Part shown: positions 24,896 through 33,874 of the stretch, piece after piece
Position numbering within the stretch: position 1 is the stretch's first letter
Layout: each line of letters begins with the position of its first letter
NCBI RefSeq assembly: GCF_006517255.1
Contig: NZ_CP041185.1
Location: forward strand, 1,612,001 to 1,676,000
Source of the DNA: Janthinobacterium tructae
Lineage (GTDB): Bacteria > Pseudomonadota > Gammaproteobacteria > Burkholderiales > Burkholderiaceae_D
Reading direction: 5' to 3'
Length of the DNA: 64,000 nucleotides
Position numbers and translations under genes: made by a program
Notes under the pieces: model-generated
Seen by the model: only the letters and a program-made list of their open reading frames with translations
What the model was told of the DNA's origin: nothing
The model's database searches: none

Positions 24896-26202
24896 TTCCC
24901 TCTCCCCAGATAACAGGTCGGCGCGCGCTGGGCGGCAGCGTCCTTGAGCGCCGCCGCGTTGGGCAGCGTCGGCACGATGGAGGCATAGAACTCGGTCAGA
25001 TCCAGCTTTGCGAAGTCGATGCTTTGCAATTGATCCACGTTAAAGCCGGAACAGGCAGGATTTTTTGGTGCTCCCCAGCCCATGCCGAGCTGCGCCCTCC
25101 CCTGTTCGTTGATCATCCTGGCCAGGCGCGAGTTAAAACAGCATTTAGAGGTCGTGTGCTCGATGCACGACACGCATTTGCCTAATACCCGGATGCAGGA
25201 GCTGCACCAGGTGCCGATGGTGTGACATAGCTGGGCGCCCTCCTTCATCGCCAGCTTGCCCTCGCCGGCGTTGCAGGACATCATCGACACCGCGATGTAC
25301 ATCACCGCAGTCATCGCCAGGCTCCAGGGATTGAACGCGATCGCCAGGTGTTCGGTAGTCGCCAGCGTGACCGATCCTGCCGGCAGCGCCGTGCCATTGA
25401 CGGCCACCGTCACACCAAACGTCGTATAACTGCCGCTGAAACCGCCACTGGTCAGCAGTGCCTTAGCGCCTTGCGTGATGAACTCGCGGTTGCCGCTGTT
25501 CATCAGGATGTCGAACACCAGGCGCGAGCCAATGCCAAACAGGGACTGGTTAGTAAAGTGGGCCCCGGCGCCATCGGTATAGCAGCAGTTTTTGAGGAGC
25601 CGGTTGCGGCAGGTATTACCCTCGCCATTGAACAAAGTCATGGTCTTCGGATCGAGATAGACGCCGGCCTCGCGCACGGCCTCCATGTAAGTCATGACCT
25701 GCGCAAAATCGACGTCATTCGTATAACTCGTACTGAAGCATTGCGTACCGAGACAGAACGTTTTTGGCGCACAAGTGGCGCCAGCAGGGCAGCCGGTGGT
25801 GTACGCGACCAGCGTCGTCTCGGCACTCAAGGGATCGCGGGCGATGGCTTGCGCGGCGGAGATGGTCGGATCGGTGGCCAGCACGGGCGGGCGCGGCGTG
25901 TTGGCCGAGTTCAGGGCACCCACTTGCGCCGCGCAGGCCGGGTCGCCGGGTGTCACGGCGCAGGCCGCCAGATGTGCATTGGCATCGCTTTTGAGGTTAC
26001 CCTTGCCGTGGTAGACGGTTTCGGGAGGCGTCAGCGTATAGCCGGGCACGTGGGCAGTGGCGCTCTGGGTGGTGACGCTGGCCCGGGCGGCCTGGTTGGC
26101 AGCCGTGGCGCCGGCCAGATCCTGGTTGACTTGCGCCAGGACAATGGCAGGCTGCATGCTGCTCAAGCAGCATGCGGTCGTCAAGGCGATCAGGCGGCGC
26201 AT
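24889..26202 (-). CDS. traN: Outer-membrane mating-pair protein TraN
   Basis: 437 aa from ATG 26202. Signal peptide, then an Ala/Thr-rich region, and a cysteine-rich body typical of TraN: CPAGATCAPKTFCLGTQC, then NTCRNRLLKNCCYTDG, SMMSCNAGEGK, LCHTIGTWCSSC, GKCVSCIEHTTSKCCF. This disulfide-rich adhesin sits in the outer membrane and contacts recipient surface proteins to stabilise mating pairs. F TraN is about 600 aa; this is a shorter version, as in other chromosomal MPF-F elements. Lies 2 bp downstream of trbC. Confidence 0.9.
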   Translation of the reverse strand: MRRLIALTTACCLSSMQPAIVLAQVNQDLAGATAANQAARASVTTQSATAHVPGYTLTPPETVYHGKGNLKSDANAHLAACAVTPGDPACAAQVGALNSANTPRPPVLATDPTISAAQAIARDPLSAETTLVAYTTGCPAGATCAPKTFCLGTQCFSTSYTNDVDFAQVMTYMEAVREAGVYLDPKTMTLFNGEGNTCRNRLLKNCCYTDGAGAHFTNQSLFGIGSRLVFDILMNSGNREFITQGAKALLTSGGFSGSYTTFGVTVAVNGTALPAGSVTLATTEHLAIAFNPWSLAMTAVMYIAVSMMSCNAGEGKLAMKEGAQLCHTIGTWCSSCIRVLGKCVSCIEHTTSKCCFNSRLARMINEQGRAQLGMGWGAPKNPACSGFNVDQLQSIDFAKLDLTEFYASIVPTLPNAAALKDAAAQRAPTCYLGRGKC

Positions 26203-26204
26203 GG

Positions 26205-26981
26205 CTATTTCCCCATCTTGCCCAGGAAGCGGCCAGCGCTGTCGGCAAAGCGCGGTGTGCGCTGCTGGATGGTTTTGAGCGCGTATTCCAGCGAGACGTC
26301 GCCGGCGACGCGGACGTAGGCATCCGGTGCGAAACAACTCCCTGCCCCGCAGGCCTGGGTGGGTGCACCAGCGCGCAATAAAACGAAGGTCGGTGCCTGG
26401 CGTACGGCAAAGCGGTCAAAGGCCTGCGGATCGATTTGCCATGCCACCTTACGCTCACCCATGATCTTTTGGGCATGCGCCACGGTTTTGACCAGTGATC
26501 CGTCGTCCAGGCCCCGCAGTAACAGGGTCGCCTGCAGCTGCGCCGCTTGCATCGCCAGCTTATTCAGCGCGGCTTCCGGCATAGCGAAGGTCACAAAGAC
26601 CAGTAGCCGGTCGCCATTCAACGCGGCAAGCGCGTTTGGGTTGGATGCCGATTCGTAGCCTTTGGCAATGGCGCCCAGATCGACGGGTGGCGTTGGGCGA
26701 GGCTGGGGCAAGGCGTCGATCCGCATCCGTGGCGTAGTGGGTGCTTGCCCTGGCGGCGGGTCGTGCGGCATGGGATTGGCCCGTACCGCGCGGGCGATAT
26801 CCTGCTCGGTGATTACAGGCTGCAGCTTCTTGGCGCGTTCAATATCCGCGTCGGTAATGTGCGGCATCGCTTGTGCCGCCACTGCCTGGGCCAGGAACAG
26901 TGCACCCAGCCCTGCCATGGCACGCAGCGCAGCAGGCCTGGCTCCCGCAGGGGGCACTTGGATCGGATTAGTAGCCAACAC
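26205..26981 (-). CDS. trbC: Type-F pilus assembly protein TrbC
   Basis: 258 aa from GTG 26981 (AAAGGAAC upstream), overlapping the end of traU by 14 bp. Signal-peptide-like N-terminus (LFLAQAVAAQA), a proline-rich segment (about 85-115), then a thioredoxin-fold-like C-terminal domain (RLLVFVTFAMPEAALNKL, PTFVLLRAG, CGAGSCF) without CXXC at the usual site. TrbC is periplasmic and needed for pilus assembly together with TraW, to which it is fused in some plasmids. Confidence 0.85.
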   Translation of the reverse strand: MLATNPIQVPPAGARPAALRAMAGLGALFLAQAVAAQAMPHITDADIERAKKLQPVITEQDIARAVRANPMPHDPPPGQAPTTPRMRIDALPQPRPTPPVDLGAIAKGYESASNPNALAALNGDRLLVFVTFAMPEAALNKLAMQAAQLQATLLLRGLDDGSLVKTVAHAQKIMGERKVAWQIDPQAFDRFAVRQAPTFVLLRAGAPTQACGAGSCFAPDAYVRVAGDVSLEYALKTIQQRTPRFADSAGRFLGKMGK

Positions 26982-27975
26982 AGCAGTTCCTTTTTCGAAA
27001 TAACATAAACGCAAAATCTTCACCCTTGACCGGGTATTCCTTGCCCGCTCCCCAAGCGATGGTGGTGCGTCCAAAAGGCTGGCAGCATTTGCCCAGTTCC
27101 TTGTCGGTGGCCGGGATGGGATATGTCAGCTGGGATTTGTAGGCCGTCTTGTCCATTTCCGGCAGGAAGTACGGACCGCACAGCCCTTTTTGGCCATGCA
27201 TGCCCCACGTCAGCAGCTCGCGGTGCATCTTGGCGGTGATGCGCTGCATCATCAATTCGGCGGTGCGCACCCCGCCTACGTGGTAGGCCGAGTGGCCATC
27301 GAGCGGGAAAAGACCTCCCTGGCAGCCGGCGCACCAGAACAATTCCGGACGGCCAAATCCCGCCGTGGCGGCAACGCAGTCCGCAGCACAGGCGGCGACC
27401 GCTCCAGGGTTGGCGAACAAAACCGTTTCCGGATTGATGATAAGTGTCAGCTCGTCATCGTCCCAGAGAGGATCGACCTCGGTCATGTACGCGATATCGA
27501 AGGAGCCAGCCTCCAGGCAAGGGAAATCGGCGACCGCCTTGAGCCAGTACATGACCGGATTAACATAAAAGTGCGCTTGGTAGAATGCGTCCTGGGCGCC
27601 GCCAGCGTCTGTGACCCGGGCAGCTTCCGGCGCGGCAATGCCCGGATTGAGATCAATGCCACCGAGGGACACCAGGCAGAATGGCTTGCGCACCACTTCC
27701 ACGTGGCGCACGGGTTCCCAAAAGCCGATGGACAGGCCGATCACCGGATTGACTTTGCACGTGCAGATCGGACTGGATGGATTGGCGGTGTCTTCCTGGC
27801 CGCCCAGGTTGCCCAGGGTGACGCTGCCCAAAGAGATCGGCAGGATGCATGACCAGCAGATATCCGTGATCGGGTTCGGAAAGGCACCAGTGCAGGTGCC
27901 GACAGGCGCCGCCTGGGCATGGCCTTCCCCGATGAGGAGCAGGATCAAACCGATGGTGTGTTTTAGTAGGCTCAT
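26968..27975 (-). CDS. traU: Conjugal transfer protein TraU
   Basis: 335 aa, signal peptide, then the conserved TraU start (CTGAFPNPITDICWSCILP), GLSIGFWEPVRHVEVVRKPFC and LWDDDELTLIINPETVLFANP. Many cysteines indicate disulfide bonding in the periplasm, plausibly catalysed by the DsbC and TraF of this locus. TraU is essential for DNA transfer in F. Overlaps traW by ATGA-type coupling and trbC by 14 bp. Confidence 0.93.
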   Translation of the reverse strand: MSLLKHTIGLILLLIGEGHAQAAPVGTCTGAFPNPITDICWSCILPISLGSVTLGNLGGQEDTANPSSPICTCKVNPVIGLSIGFWEPVRHVEVVRKPFCLVSLGGIDLNPGIAAPEAARVTDAGGAQDAFYQAHFYVNPVMYWLKAVADFPCLEAGSFDIAYMTEVDPLWDDDELTLIINPETVLFANPGAVAACAADCVAATAGFGRPELFWCAGCQGGLFPLDGHSAYHVGGVRTAELMMQRITAKMHRELLTWGMHGQKGLCGPYFLPEMDKTAYKSQLTYPIPATDKELGKCCQPFGRTTIAWGAGKEYPVKGEDFAFMLFRKRNCCVGY

Positions 27976-28598
27976 CTGGCCACCACGATTTCGTCAATTC
28001 GAAGGCGCATGCCTTCCTGGTAGACCAAGGCCGGGACATGTTGGATGCCAAAGCGCCGCACCAGAGTGCCCTGCTGATCGAAGTAGATTCGCGTTTTCCA
28101 CTGTTTCATCAGCTCCAGATAGGAGCCGCCAACGAGTACCGGCTTGATCCGCGCGCCATCGCGTTGAAGCAGAGTGCGCGCCATCCTTGCCTGTGCAGGA
28201 TCGCGCGCATCGAAAAACATCAGCTTTTTCGACATGGACGTGATCGCCAGCGGGTTGGTGCGGGTGCCTGCGGGGAACAGGACGCGACCCTGTGCGTCGA
28301 GGATGTTCTTGTCGAGCACATAGGTGGGATCAACATAGACAGTTCGTGGTGCCTTCGCTGGCGTCAAACCTGCCACCGGTGCCGGGTTGGCCACGGCCGC
28401 CCTGCCTTTGGCGATCGCCTGCTCCTGCAGTGCGTGAAGCTGGCCGCTCTTTTCCAGCGCCCGCAGGCGCTGGGCGATCATGTCGAGCAGGTGTTGCTCG
28501 GCAATCGGATAGGTTGGTCCGATCGCGGGCAGTTCCTCTGCCTTGGCCAGGGTGCCTATGAGGCTACTGGCCAGCAACAGGATCAAAGTGGTGCGCAT
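27972..28598 (-). CDS. traW: Type-F pilus assembly protein TraW
   Basis: 208 aa from ATG 28598 (MRTTLILLLASSLIGTLAKA), a proper signal peptide; the TTG at 28619 is a weaker alternative. Helical N-terminal part (LLDMIAQRLRALEKSG), then the TraW pattern PRTVYVDPTYVLDKNILDAQGRV and PLAITSMSKKLMFFDARDP...MKQWKTRIYFDQQG. It works in the periplasm with TrbC in pilus assembly. Its stop overlaps the start of traU. Confidence 0.9.
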   Translation of the reverse strand: MRTTLILLLASSLIGTLAKAEELPAIGPTYPIAEQHLLDMIAQRLRALEKSGQLHALQEQAIAKGRAAVANPAPVAGLTPAKAPRTVYVDPTYVLDKNILDAQGRVLFPAGTRTNPLAITSMSKKLMFFDARDPAQARMARTLLQRDGARIKPVLVGGSYLELMKQWKTRIYFDQQGTLVRRFGIQHVPALVYQEGMRLRIDEIVVAR

Positions 28599-28609
28599 GG
28601 GCAGCCTGC

Positions 28610-28942
28610 TTAATGACAAGGTATGGAAGCGCCCAGCTCGCGCATCTTGACGGTGTCGATCTCCTTCACCGCCTCAATCATCTGCGTCACAATGGGATCG
28701 CGAGGCGTGCTGAAAAAGGCCTGTTTGAGCTCTGGCAGACTGAGTTGGCGTTGGCATTTATCCGCATACGCATGCAGGTACCGTTGTGCCGCTATATGCA
28801 GCGTGGGGGAAACGGAGTTGAGCACAAATAAATAATTCTCCATGGAGTCTTTGTGAGGAGGCTCGGCGGCGGGCGTCCATCCTGGGATGGTCAGGACCAC
28901 TGAGGTAGTCAGGGAAGCGAGGGTTGATTTCATTGAAAGCAT
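28610..28942 (-). CDS. Small exported protein of the transfer operon
   Basis: 110 aa, ribosome site GGAGTAGATC before ATG 28942. Probable signal peptide (to TPAAE). The rest is helical with two cysteines (DKCQRQL, ASIPCH). No family recognised. It lies between the S26 peptidase and traW genes, in the position where other MPF-F elements carry small variable genes. Confidence 0.5.
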   Translation of the reverse strand: MLSMKSTLASLTTSVVLTIPGWTPAAEPPHKDSMENYLFVLNSVSPTLHIAAQRYLHAYADKCQRQLSLPELKQAFFSTPRDPIVTQMIEAVKEIDTVKMRELGASIPCH

Positions 28943-28957
28943 GATCTACTCCTTGGT

Positions 28958-29482
28958 TTAAAAGATGGGAATGACGACGCCCAGGACCGCGTCGGCGTGT
29001 ACCAGGCCATTGATGCTGTAGCGTGAATCGAAGCTGTCCTGGCTGGTGCCTTGCACATAGAAATACGAGGGTGGAATCACCGTCTCGGCGATAGGTTCGA
29101 GCCGGAGATGTTTGACGGTGGTATGCGTCTTGGCAATACCGACCTCCTGGCCATTGACGAAAACGTGGCGATCCCGGACGGTCACTTTGTCGCCGGCCAC
29201 ACCGCGCACGATCTTGAAGAACGGCTGGTGGTACAGGCCGGGGAAGATGCGGTACGCCGCCCCTTCGAATGCATAGACCACATAATCTCCGCGACGGATG
29301 CCGTCCGCCCGGTAGTCGACCACTGCGACCGTGTAGGGCAAGCTGGGTGTCACGTTAAACAGAATAGGCAAGCGCGGTGTCGCATCGATAAACAAACGCA
29401 CATAGGCGAGTGTCCAGATCACAAGCAGCACCAGGTACAAATACCAGCGTCTGCGCGCATGCCTAAAAAAATCGCGGGTCAC
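28958..29482 (-). CDS. Conjugative-transfer signal peptidase (S26, TraF/TrhF type)
   Basis: 174 aa from GTG 29482, whose GTGA overlaps the stop of trbI. One membrane anchor (about 14-32), then S26 motifs: nucleophile Ser47 in NVTPSLPY, and general-base Lys90 in FFKIVRGVAGDKV. A late QGTSQDSFDSRY matches box E of signal peptidases. In SXT/R27-like systems (TrhF) this enzyme matures the pilin or other exported components. It is placed between traC/trbI and traW, as in SXT. Confidence 0.87.
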   Translation of the reverse strand: MTRDFFRHARRRWYLYLVLLVIWTLAYVRLFIDATPRLPILFNVTPSLPYTVAVVDYRADGIRRGDYVVYAFEGAAYRIFPGLYHQPFFKIVRGVAGDKVTVRDRHVFVNGQEVGIAKTHTTVKHLRLEPIAETVIPPSYFYVQGTSQDSFDSRYSINGLVHADAVLGVVIPIF

Positions 29483-29832
29483 AGTTTCACCTTTTTTCTG
29501 AGCAAAGGCGTGAGATCGATCAGCGTCGCGCGGCTGCCGATCACCGCCGTTTTGTCGATCACCAGGCATGCGCACTCTCGCGGCAATTGCGCCAACGCAG
29601 CAGCAAAACGGGGGACGAATCGTTCAGCGTCAGATATCGCCTGCCGTCGTTCTATGTCGGTACGGCTGTTCGTCATGGCTTTAAAGACCTGTTCCTGCTT
29701 TGCATTGAAGACGTTCGCCACGTCGACGACCCCGATGACCAGCATCGGCCGCAGCACCAGCCGGTCATATGCCGCAATGCCGATCGCCACGAAGCAGGCC
29801 GATACGATGAAATTGATCAGCATGATCCTCAT
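29479..29832 (-). CDS. trbI: Type-F conjugative transfer protein TrbI
   Basis: 117 aa with an N-terminal membrane anchor (MLINFIVSACFVAIGIAAYDR). The following GVVDVANVFNAKQEQVFKAM and the long helical periplasmic part fit TrbI of F (affects pilus retraction). Start overlaps the traC stop by ATGA, and its own stop overlaps the S26 peptidase start: tight coupling on both sides. Confidence 0.75.
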   Translation of the reverse strand: MRIMLINFIVSACFVAIGIAAYDRLVLRPMLVIGVVDVANVFNAKQEQVFKAMTNSRTDIERRQAISDAERFVPRFAAALAQLPRECACLVIDKTAVIGSRATLIDLTPLLRKKVKL

Positions 29833-32396
29833 TGGAGTCCCCTGTCGGCCAGTACCCGGGCGATGGCCTCGTCGATGGAGTAGCCTTGGGCACGCAAGGC
29901 ATCAATCGGCTTGTTATCGGCGAGTTTGTTCGAGAACAGCAGCTGCGTGGCTGGATCAATGACCAGGCGTACAACGCCTTCGCCGATCGGCGACGAGACA
30001 TACATTTCCGCAAAGGCGCCGGCCTCGGTGCGTAGCGAGTTCAATAGCCGTTTCTTGGCGGCGTCCATGACGATGCGCTTGTTGCTTTCCAGGATTTCAA
30101 TCGACTCCGGTTTTTGCCGCAGCAGGAAAACCCAGTCGGAGCAGTTGAAAGCGGCCGTCATTTGCACCGAACCGTAATAGTCATCGGCACCCTGCGTCGC
30201 GGTGCCCAGTGCACCGCCATACTTGCGCGCACGCCGGGCTGCTTCTTCCACCACGGCGGCCTTGACCGGGTCGTCTGCACCGATCTCGCCAAGCTGTTGC
30301 TTGAGCTCATCGACGATCAGGAGCTTCTTGCGATCACGGTTCAGGTACATCTCGCCGGTGATCTGGTACATCAGCAGGATATTGACGACGGCATGCAGAT
30401 CTGGCTTGCGTTTGAGCTCTTCGTTTTCGATCACGACGAAGTCATTCGAGAAGTCGACGTTATTCTTGCCCTCGAAGAATCGTTCGTACTGCCCGTCCTT
30501 CGAGTATGGATTGAGCATGATGGCAAGATCGCGGATGCGGTCATCGCCTTTGATTTCGAGCTCCGCGATATTGCCGGTCTTGAATTCGTCGCGCAAAGCG
30601 GTGATCGTCAGATCATTGCCGTACGACTTCCATAGCTTGAGCAGGACCGTTGAAATGGCCTTATATTGCACTTCTTGCAATTGCTGACTCATGGAACACA
30701 TCTTCGCCAGGGCGGGCAACAGCATATCGATGTCTTCGTGAATGTCATTGACCGCCGTAAACGGGTTCAATATGATCTTCGAGCGGGGGCTGAACTCGAC
30801 ATGCGTTCCATTGGCTTTCTTGCACAGCTTCTCGAATGAGCGCCCGAGATCAAGCAGGCGCACTTGCGCACCACCGGAACGGTATGACCAGGCTATCTCG
30901 TTGAGGGTGACGGACTTGCCGGATCCTGGGGCGCCGACGACGGCAAAATTGTAGTTGCCTAGGTCGTTGTCATACAGGTCCAGCGTTACGAGCTGGCCGC
31001 GGCGGCCGGCGAAGATGAGCGTTGGCGTGTCGGTTCCTCGCCATTCCGCCAGCAGGGGCGCGAGATGGATGGCGTTCGCCATGGATTTGCGCGTCACCCG
31101 CTTCATCTTCTTCATATCATTGTGGAATGCGGGCGTCAGAGTCATGGGCAAGCTCGCCAGCAGCGCCTGGCGGTGCATGTACACATCGGCATTGAGTTCA
31201 AAGCCGCTGGCACGCCAGATGGCCTTGGCCGCTTCTGCCGCCGCCGTCGCCTCAGCGGGCGGGCAGAAAATGGCCAGCTGGTGGTACATCGAGACGAGGT
31301 TGCCGCCGACATCCATCGCGTTGGCGACTGCATTCCAGTCTTCCTGCTTCTTCTGCACGTCCGGCATGATGGCTGCCATCTTGCTGCTGGCGTTCTGTGT
31401 CGCGCGGATATGGTTCGCCGTAATCAATGTCCGTGTCGTGTTCGTATCGAGGATGTGCACGCCCATGGTGAGCAGGAACGGCGCACGGTACTGCAGTGCC
31501 GGTTGCATCACGTGCCCGATGAGCGCACCCATCTGCCAGAGGGGGAAACGTCCAGGAAACGATTTAATGGAGAAGAAGCGTGCCTCCACCTGCTGCGGCT
31601 TGCCTGGCTTCGAAAACCGGATGCCTTCGTTGGTCGGCTCCTGGACGGTATCGAAGTCCACAATCTGATCCCGCAGTTCCCTTCCCTCATCGTAGTTAAT
31701 CCGTGGGGTGAAACCATCTGTGAGCCGGTGCGGATTGGTGAACAGTGCGCACCAGTTGATTAAGTCGGCCGCGTCGCATACGTTGCTGGGAAAAGAAGCG
31801 GCGTCAAGGGTGCTTGCCATCGAGTCGCGCAAACCGATGGCCGCTTCGCGCTTGCCGATATCATCGGCGCGTCCATCCATCGTGACGCTCATCATCAGTC
31901 GAAAGTCGCGCAGCGTAAAATGAAATCCCTTCGTCAGGGATTTCTGGCTCCCGGCCAGCAGATGTTGCACGCGCTGGCGTGCCAGCTGACGGTAGAGGTT
32001 GCTGTTCCGGGCCGGCCGGCCCCACTGCTGCGAGTTTTCATATTGATCCGCGTCTTCCATGCGCATGTTGGCATATTGGATCAGCGGGGCGCGGATGTCC
32101 GGCGAGCCAAAGAGGTGAAATTGCACACCCGTGTTGGCAGGACAGTTGGTATACAGGCTTTGCAGCACTTCCACCATGCGCTCATCGGCGCCGGCCTGGG
32201 GCATGAGTTCGAGCATGAAACCGAGCCGGTGATGGCGATTGATGAACAGCTGCTCGCTGTCGACATAGGGACCGTACGGTAGCCAGCTGGCAAACTGGTC
32301 GGGGGCGAAACCGTCACCCCGGTTCAAGCCAAACATGTCGCGCACGCCGGCACCAATCCCGTCGCCGCCGGTTTCCGCTGTAAAAAATGTGAACAT
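29829..32396 (-). CDS. traC: Type IV secretion ATPase TraC (VirB4-like)
   Basis: 855 aa. Walker [10 protein letters not shown] at about residue 485, preceded by NYNFAVV; Walker B around LLIVDELKQQLGEIG. The N-terminal TraC/VirB4 region includes DGFAPDQFASWLPYGPYVDSE and HHRLGFMLELMPQAGADE. TraC energises pilus assembly and transfer at the inner membrane. It is preceded by traV and coupled to trbI, and the size agrees with F TraC (875 aa). Confidence 0.95.
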   Translation of the reverse strand: MFTFFTAETGGDGIGAGVRDMFGLNRGDGFAPDQFASWLPYGPYVDSEQLFINRHHRLGFMLELMPQAGADERMVEVLQSLYTNCPANTGVQFHLFGSPDIRAPLIQYANMRMEDADQYENSQQWGRPARNSNLYRQLARQRVQHLLAGSQKSLTKGFHFTLRDFRLMMSVTMDGRADDIGKREAAIGLRDSMASTLDAASFPSNVCDAADLINWCALFTNPHRLTDGFTPRINYDEGRELRDQIVDFDTVQEPTNEGIRFSKPGKPQQVEARFFSIKSFPGRFPLWQMGALIGHVMQPALQYRAPFLLTMGVHILDTNTTRTLITANHIRATQNASSKMAAIMPDVQKKQEDWNAVANAMDVGGNLVSMYHQLAIFCPPAEATAAAEAAKAIWRASGFELNADVYMHRQALLASLPMTLTPAFHNDMKKMKRVTRKSMANAIHLAPLLAEWRGTDTPTLIFAGRRGQLVTLDLYDNDLGNYNFAVVGAPGSGKSVTLNEIAWSYRSGGAQVRLLDLGRSFEKLCKKANGTHVEFSPRSKIILNPFTAVNDIHEDIDMLLPALAKMCSMSQQLQEVQYKAISTVLLKLWKSYGNDLTITALRDEFKTGNIAELEIKGDDRIRDLAIMLNPYSKDGQYERFFEGKNNVDFSNDFVVIENEELKRKPDLHAVVNILLMYQITGEMYLNRDRKKLLIVDELKQQLGEIGADDPVKAAVVEEAARRARKYGGALGTATQGADDYYGSVQMTAAFNCSDWVFLLRQKPESIEILESNKRIVMDAAKKRLLNSLRTEAGAFAEMYVSSPIGEGVVRLVIDPATQLLFSNKLADNKPIDALRAQGYSIDEAIARVLADRGLQ

Positions 32397-32423
32397 ATCG
32401 TTCCTTTCCGTATCCGGCAGGGG

Positions 32424-33095
32424 CTATGGGTGGTTCGCCGCTGGCATCGGCGCCGGCGCAGGTGACACTTCTGGCGCGGGCGTACTGGTATCGGCAGGCG
32501 TGCTGGCAAAGCCTACTGCCGCCGGCGCGGCTGGCCTGGTGTCGACGTTCGTACTCGCCTGCGCGGTAGCGGCCGTAGGCTCCGGCGCCGCTGTTTGCGG
32601 AGAAGCTGGCGGTGTCAAGGGTGCGTAGGCATCACGTATCTGCCGCTGTGCATGGGCGATCTGCCACCGGCCTGGGTCTGTCTGCAGGTAGACAAAAGAC
32701 TGATCGTGGAGATCATGGTCGCTGTCCTCCCACGGTTTAATCCAGAGCCGCATGACGCGCGGCGGGGAGCGCAGCGCGGTTGGCTCGAATGCAGGCTGTC
32801 CCTGCATGGAACTACCGCTGGAGGCAGCTTTGGCCATGGAGTACATGCTGCGCGGGACTGCACGCGGCGTTCCTTTTGTGGGAGCCCCTTTAGCCGCCGC
32901 GCCGCCGCCCGCTGGAAACGCATTGTAGTAATTGCCGGATACGGAATTGCACTGCACGCCTTCCGGTGCCTTGCAGGCATATTCGGACTTGCCGCCCAGG
33001 CCAGTCATGTCGCTGCACCCGGACAGGATCGTCAGGCAAACCGCTGCTGCGAACAGGTTTTTTGCACATAAGGCGAGTGGTACAAGAGATCGCAT
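32424..33095 (-). CDS. traV: Type IV secretion lipoprotein TraV
   Basis: 223 aa, AAGGAGTAATC before the ATG. Lipobox LTILSGC near residue 26, followed by SDMTGLGGKSEYACKAPEGVQCNSVSGNYYNA, the conserved TraV segment with two cysteines. The C-terminal third is Ala/Pro/Thr-rich and probably flexible. TraV anchors the TraB/TraK core complex in the outer membrane. Confidence 0.9.
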   Translation of the reverse strand: MRSLVPLALCAKNLFAAAVCLTILSGCSDMTGLGGKSEYACKAPEGVQCNSVSGNYYNAFPAGGGAAAKGAPTKGTPRAVPRSMYSMAKAASSGSSMQGQPAFEPTALRSPPRVMRLWIKPWEDSDHDLHDQSFVYLQTDPGRWQIAHAQRQIRDAYAPLTPPASPQTAAPEPTAATAQASTNVDTRPAAPAAVGFASTPADTSTPAPEVSPAPAPMPAANHP

Positions 33096-33097
33096 GA

Positions 33098-33874
33098 TTA
33101 CTCCTTGAGGTTCTTGCTGGATTGGCGGCTGGAGACGGCTTGCGTCAGGAGGGCCTCAATCTCGCCGGCACGTATAAAACCCGTTTCCCGTGCGCCATCA
33201 GCAAAGATGAGGGTCGGCGTGCCCTGTACGCCCAATTTGCTGGCCAGGGCCAGGTTGCGGTCGAGCGGATGGACGCATCGGACAGGTGCGCTCTGCCCGT
33301 CCAGCGTGCCGCTGACGGCGCTGCGCCAGGCAGCCAGGCGGTCGGCAGCGCACCAGATGCGCACAGGTAACGCCTGGTCCTGGAAAGGCACCATGAAGTT
33401 GTAGATGCGCAGGTTGGGTACCTTGACCAGTTCCGGTTCGAGCTGGCGGCAATACGGACAATGTGGATCGGTGAAAAGATAAAGGACGCGTTCGCCCTTG
33501 CCCTGGGTGGAGACGATCGCATCGGCCAACGGCAACTGGCGTACATCGATAGCCGCTGCCGTCGGCGCTGCCGGGTTGGCGGCGTTGGTACGCTGCTGCA
33601 GTTTCGGCGCGGTCAGGTCGCGCATGGCGCGCAGGTCGACCAGGCGGCCAAAGATCATGTAGTCAGGGCGTGTCTCGGCGACGAAGCCGACGTTGTCTCC
33701 CATCCACACTTCGAAGACGTGGGGAATCGGTGTCGCCGTGACTGTATCAAAGGCCGTGCCGGGATAGGTTTGCTTCAGCGCGGCGAGCAGTGTGTCCTCG
33801 GCCGTACTGGCATGGGCGACCAACGTGGCAGCGCAGGTGAGCGCGGCGAGACCCAGTCTAGTCAGCTTCGTCAT
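33098..33874 (-). CDS. DsbC-like disulfide isomerase of the transfer locus
   Basis: 258 aa from ATG 33874 (GGAGG upstream), overlapping traB by 17 bp. Signal peptide, an N-terminal dimerisation-type domain (LKQTYPGTAFDTVTATPIPHVFEVWMG), then a thioredoxin domain with C139-P-Y-C142 in TDPHCPYCRQL and the cis-Pro in VQGTPTLIFADG. The same gene occurs next to traB/traV/traC in SXT and IncC. It would isomerise disulfides in the Cys-rich TraN, TraU and TraH. Confidence 0.88.
   Translation of the reverse strand: MTKLTRLGLAALTCAATLVAHASTAEDTLLAALKQTYPGTAFDTVTATPIPHVFEVWMGDNVGFVAETRPDYMIFGRLVDLRAMRDLTAPKLQQRTNAANPAAPTAAAIDVRQLPLADAIVSTQGKGERVLYLFTDPHCPYCRQLEPELVKVPNLRIYNFMVPFQDQALPVRIWCAADRLAAWRSAVSGTLDGQSAPVRCVHPLDRNLALASKLGVQGTPTLIFADGARETGFIRAGEIEALLTQAVSSRQSSKNLKE

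Noticed and set aside
23631..24986. 451-aa ORF covering traF and upstream sequence
   Set aside because: Only the part from 24485 has TraF features; the extension runs in another frame through the neighbouring exported-protein gene.
24889..26337. Longer TraN start at 26337
   Set aside because: The signal peptide begins at ATG 26202; the extension overlaps trbC coding sequence.
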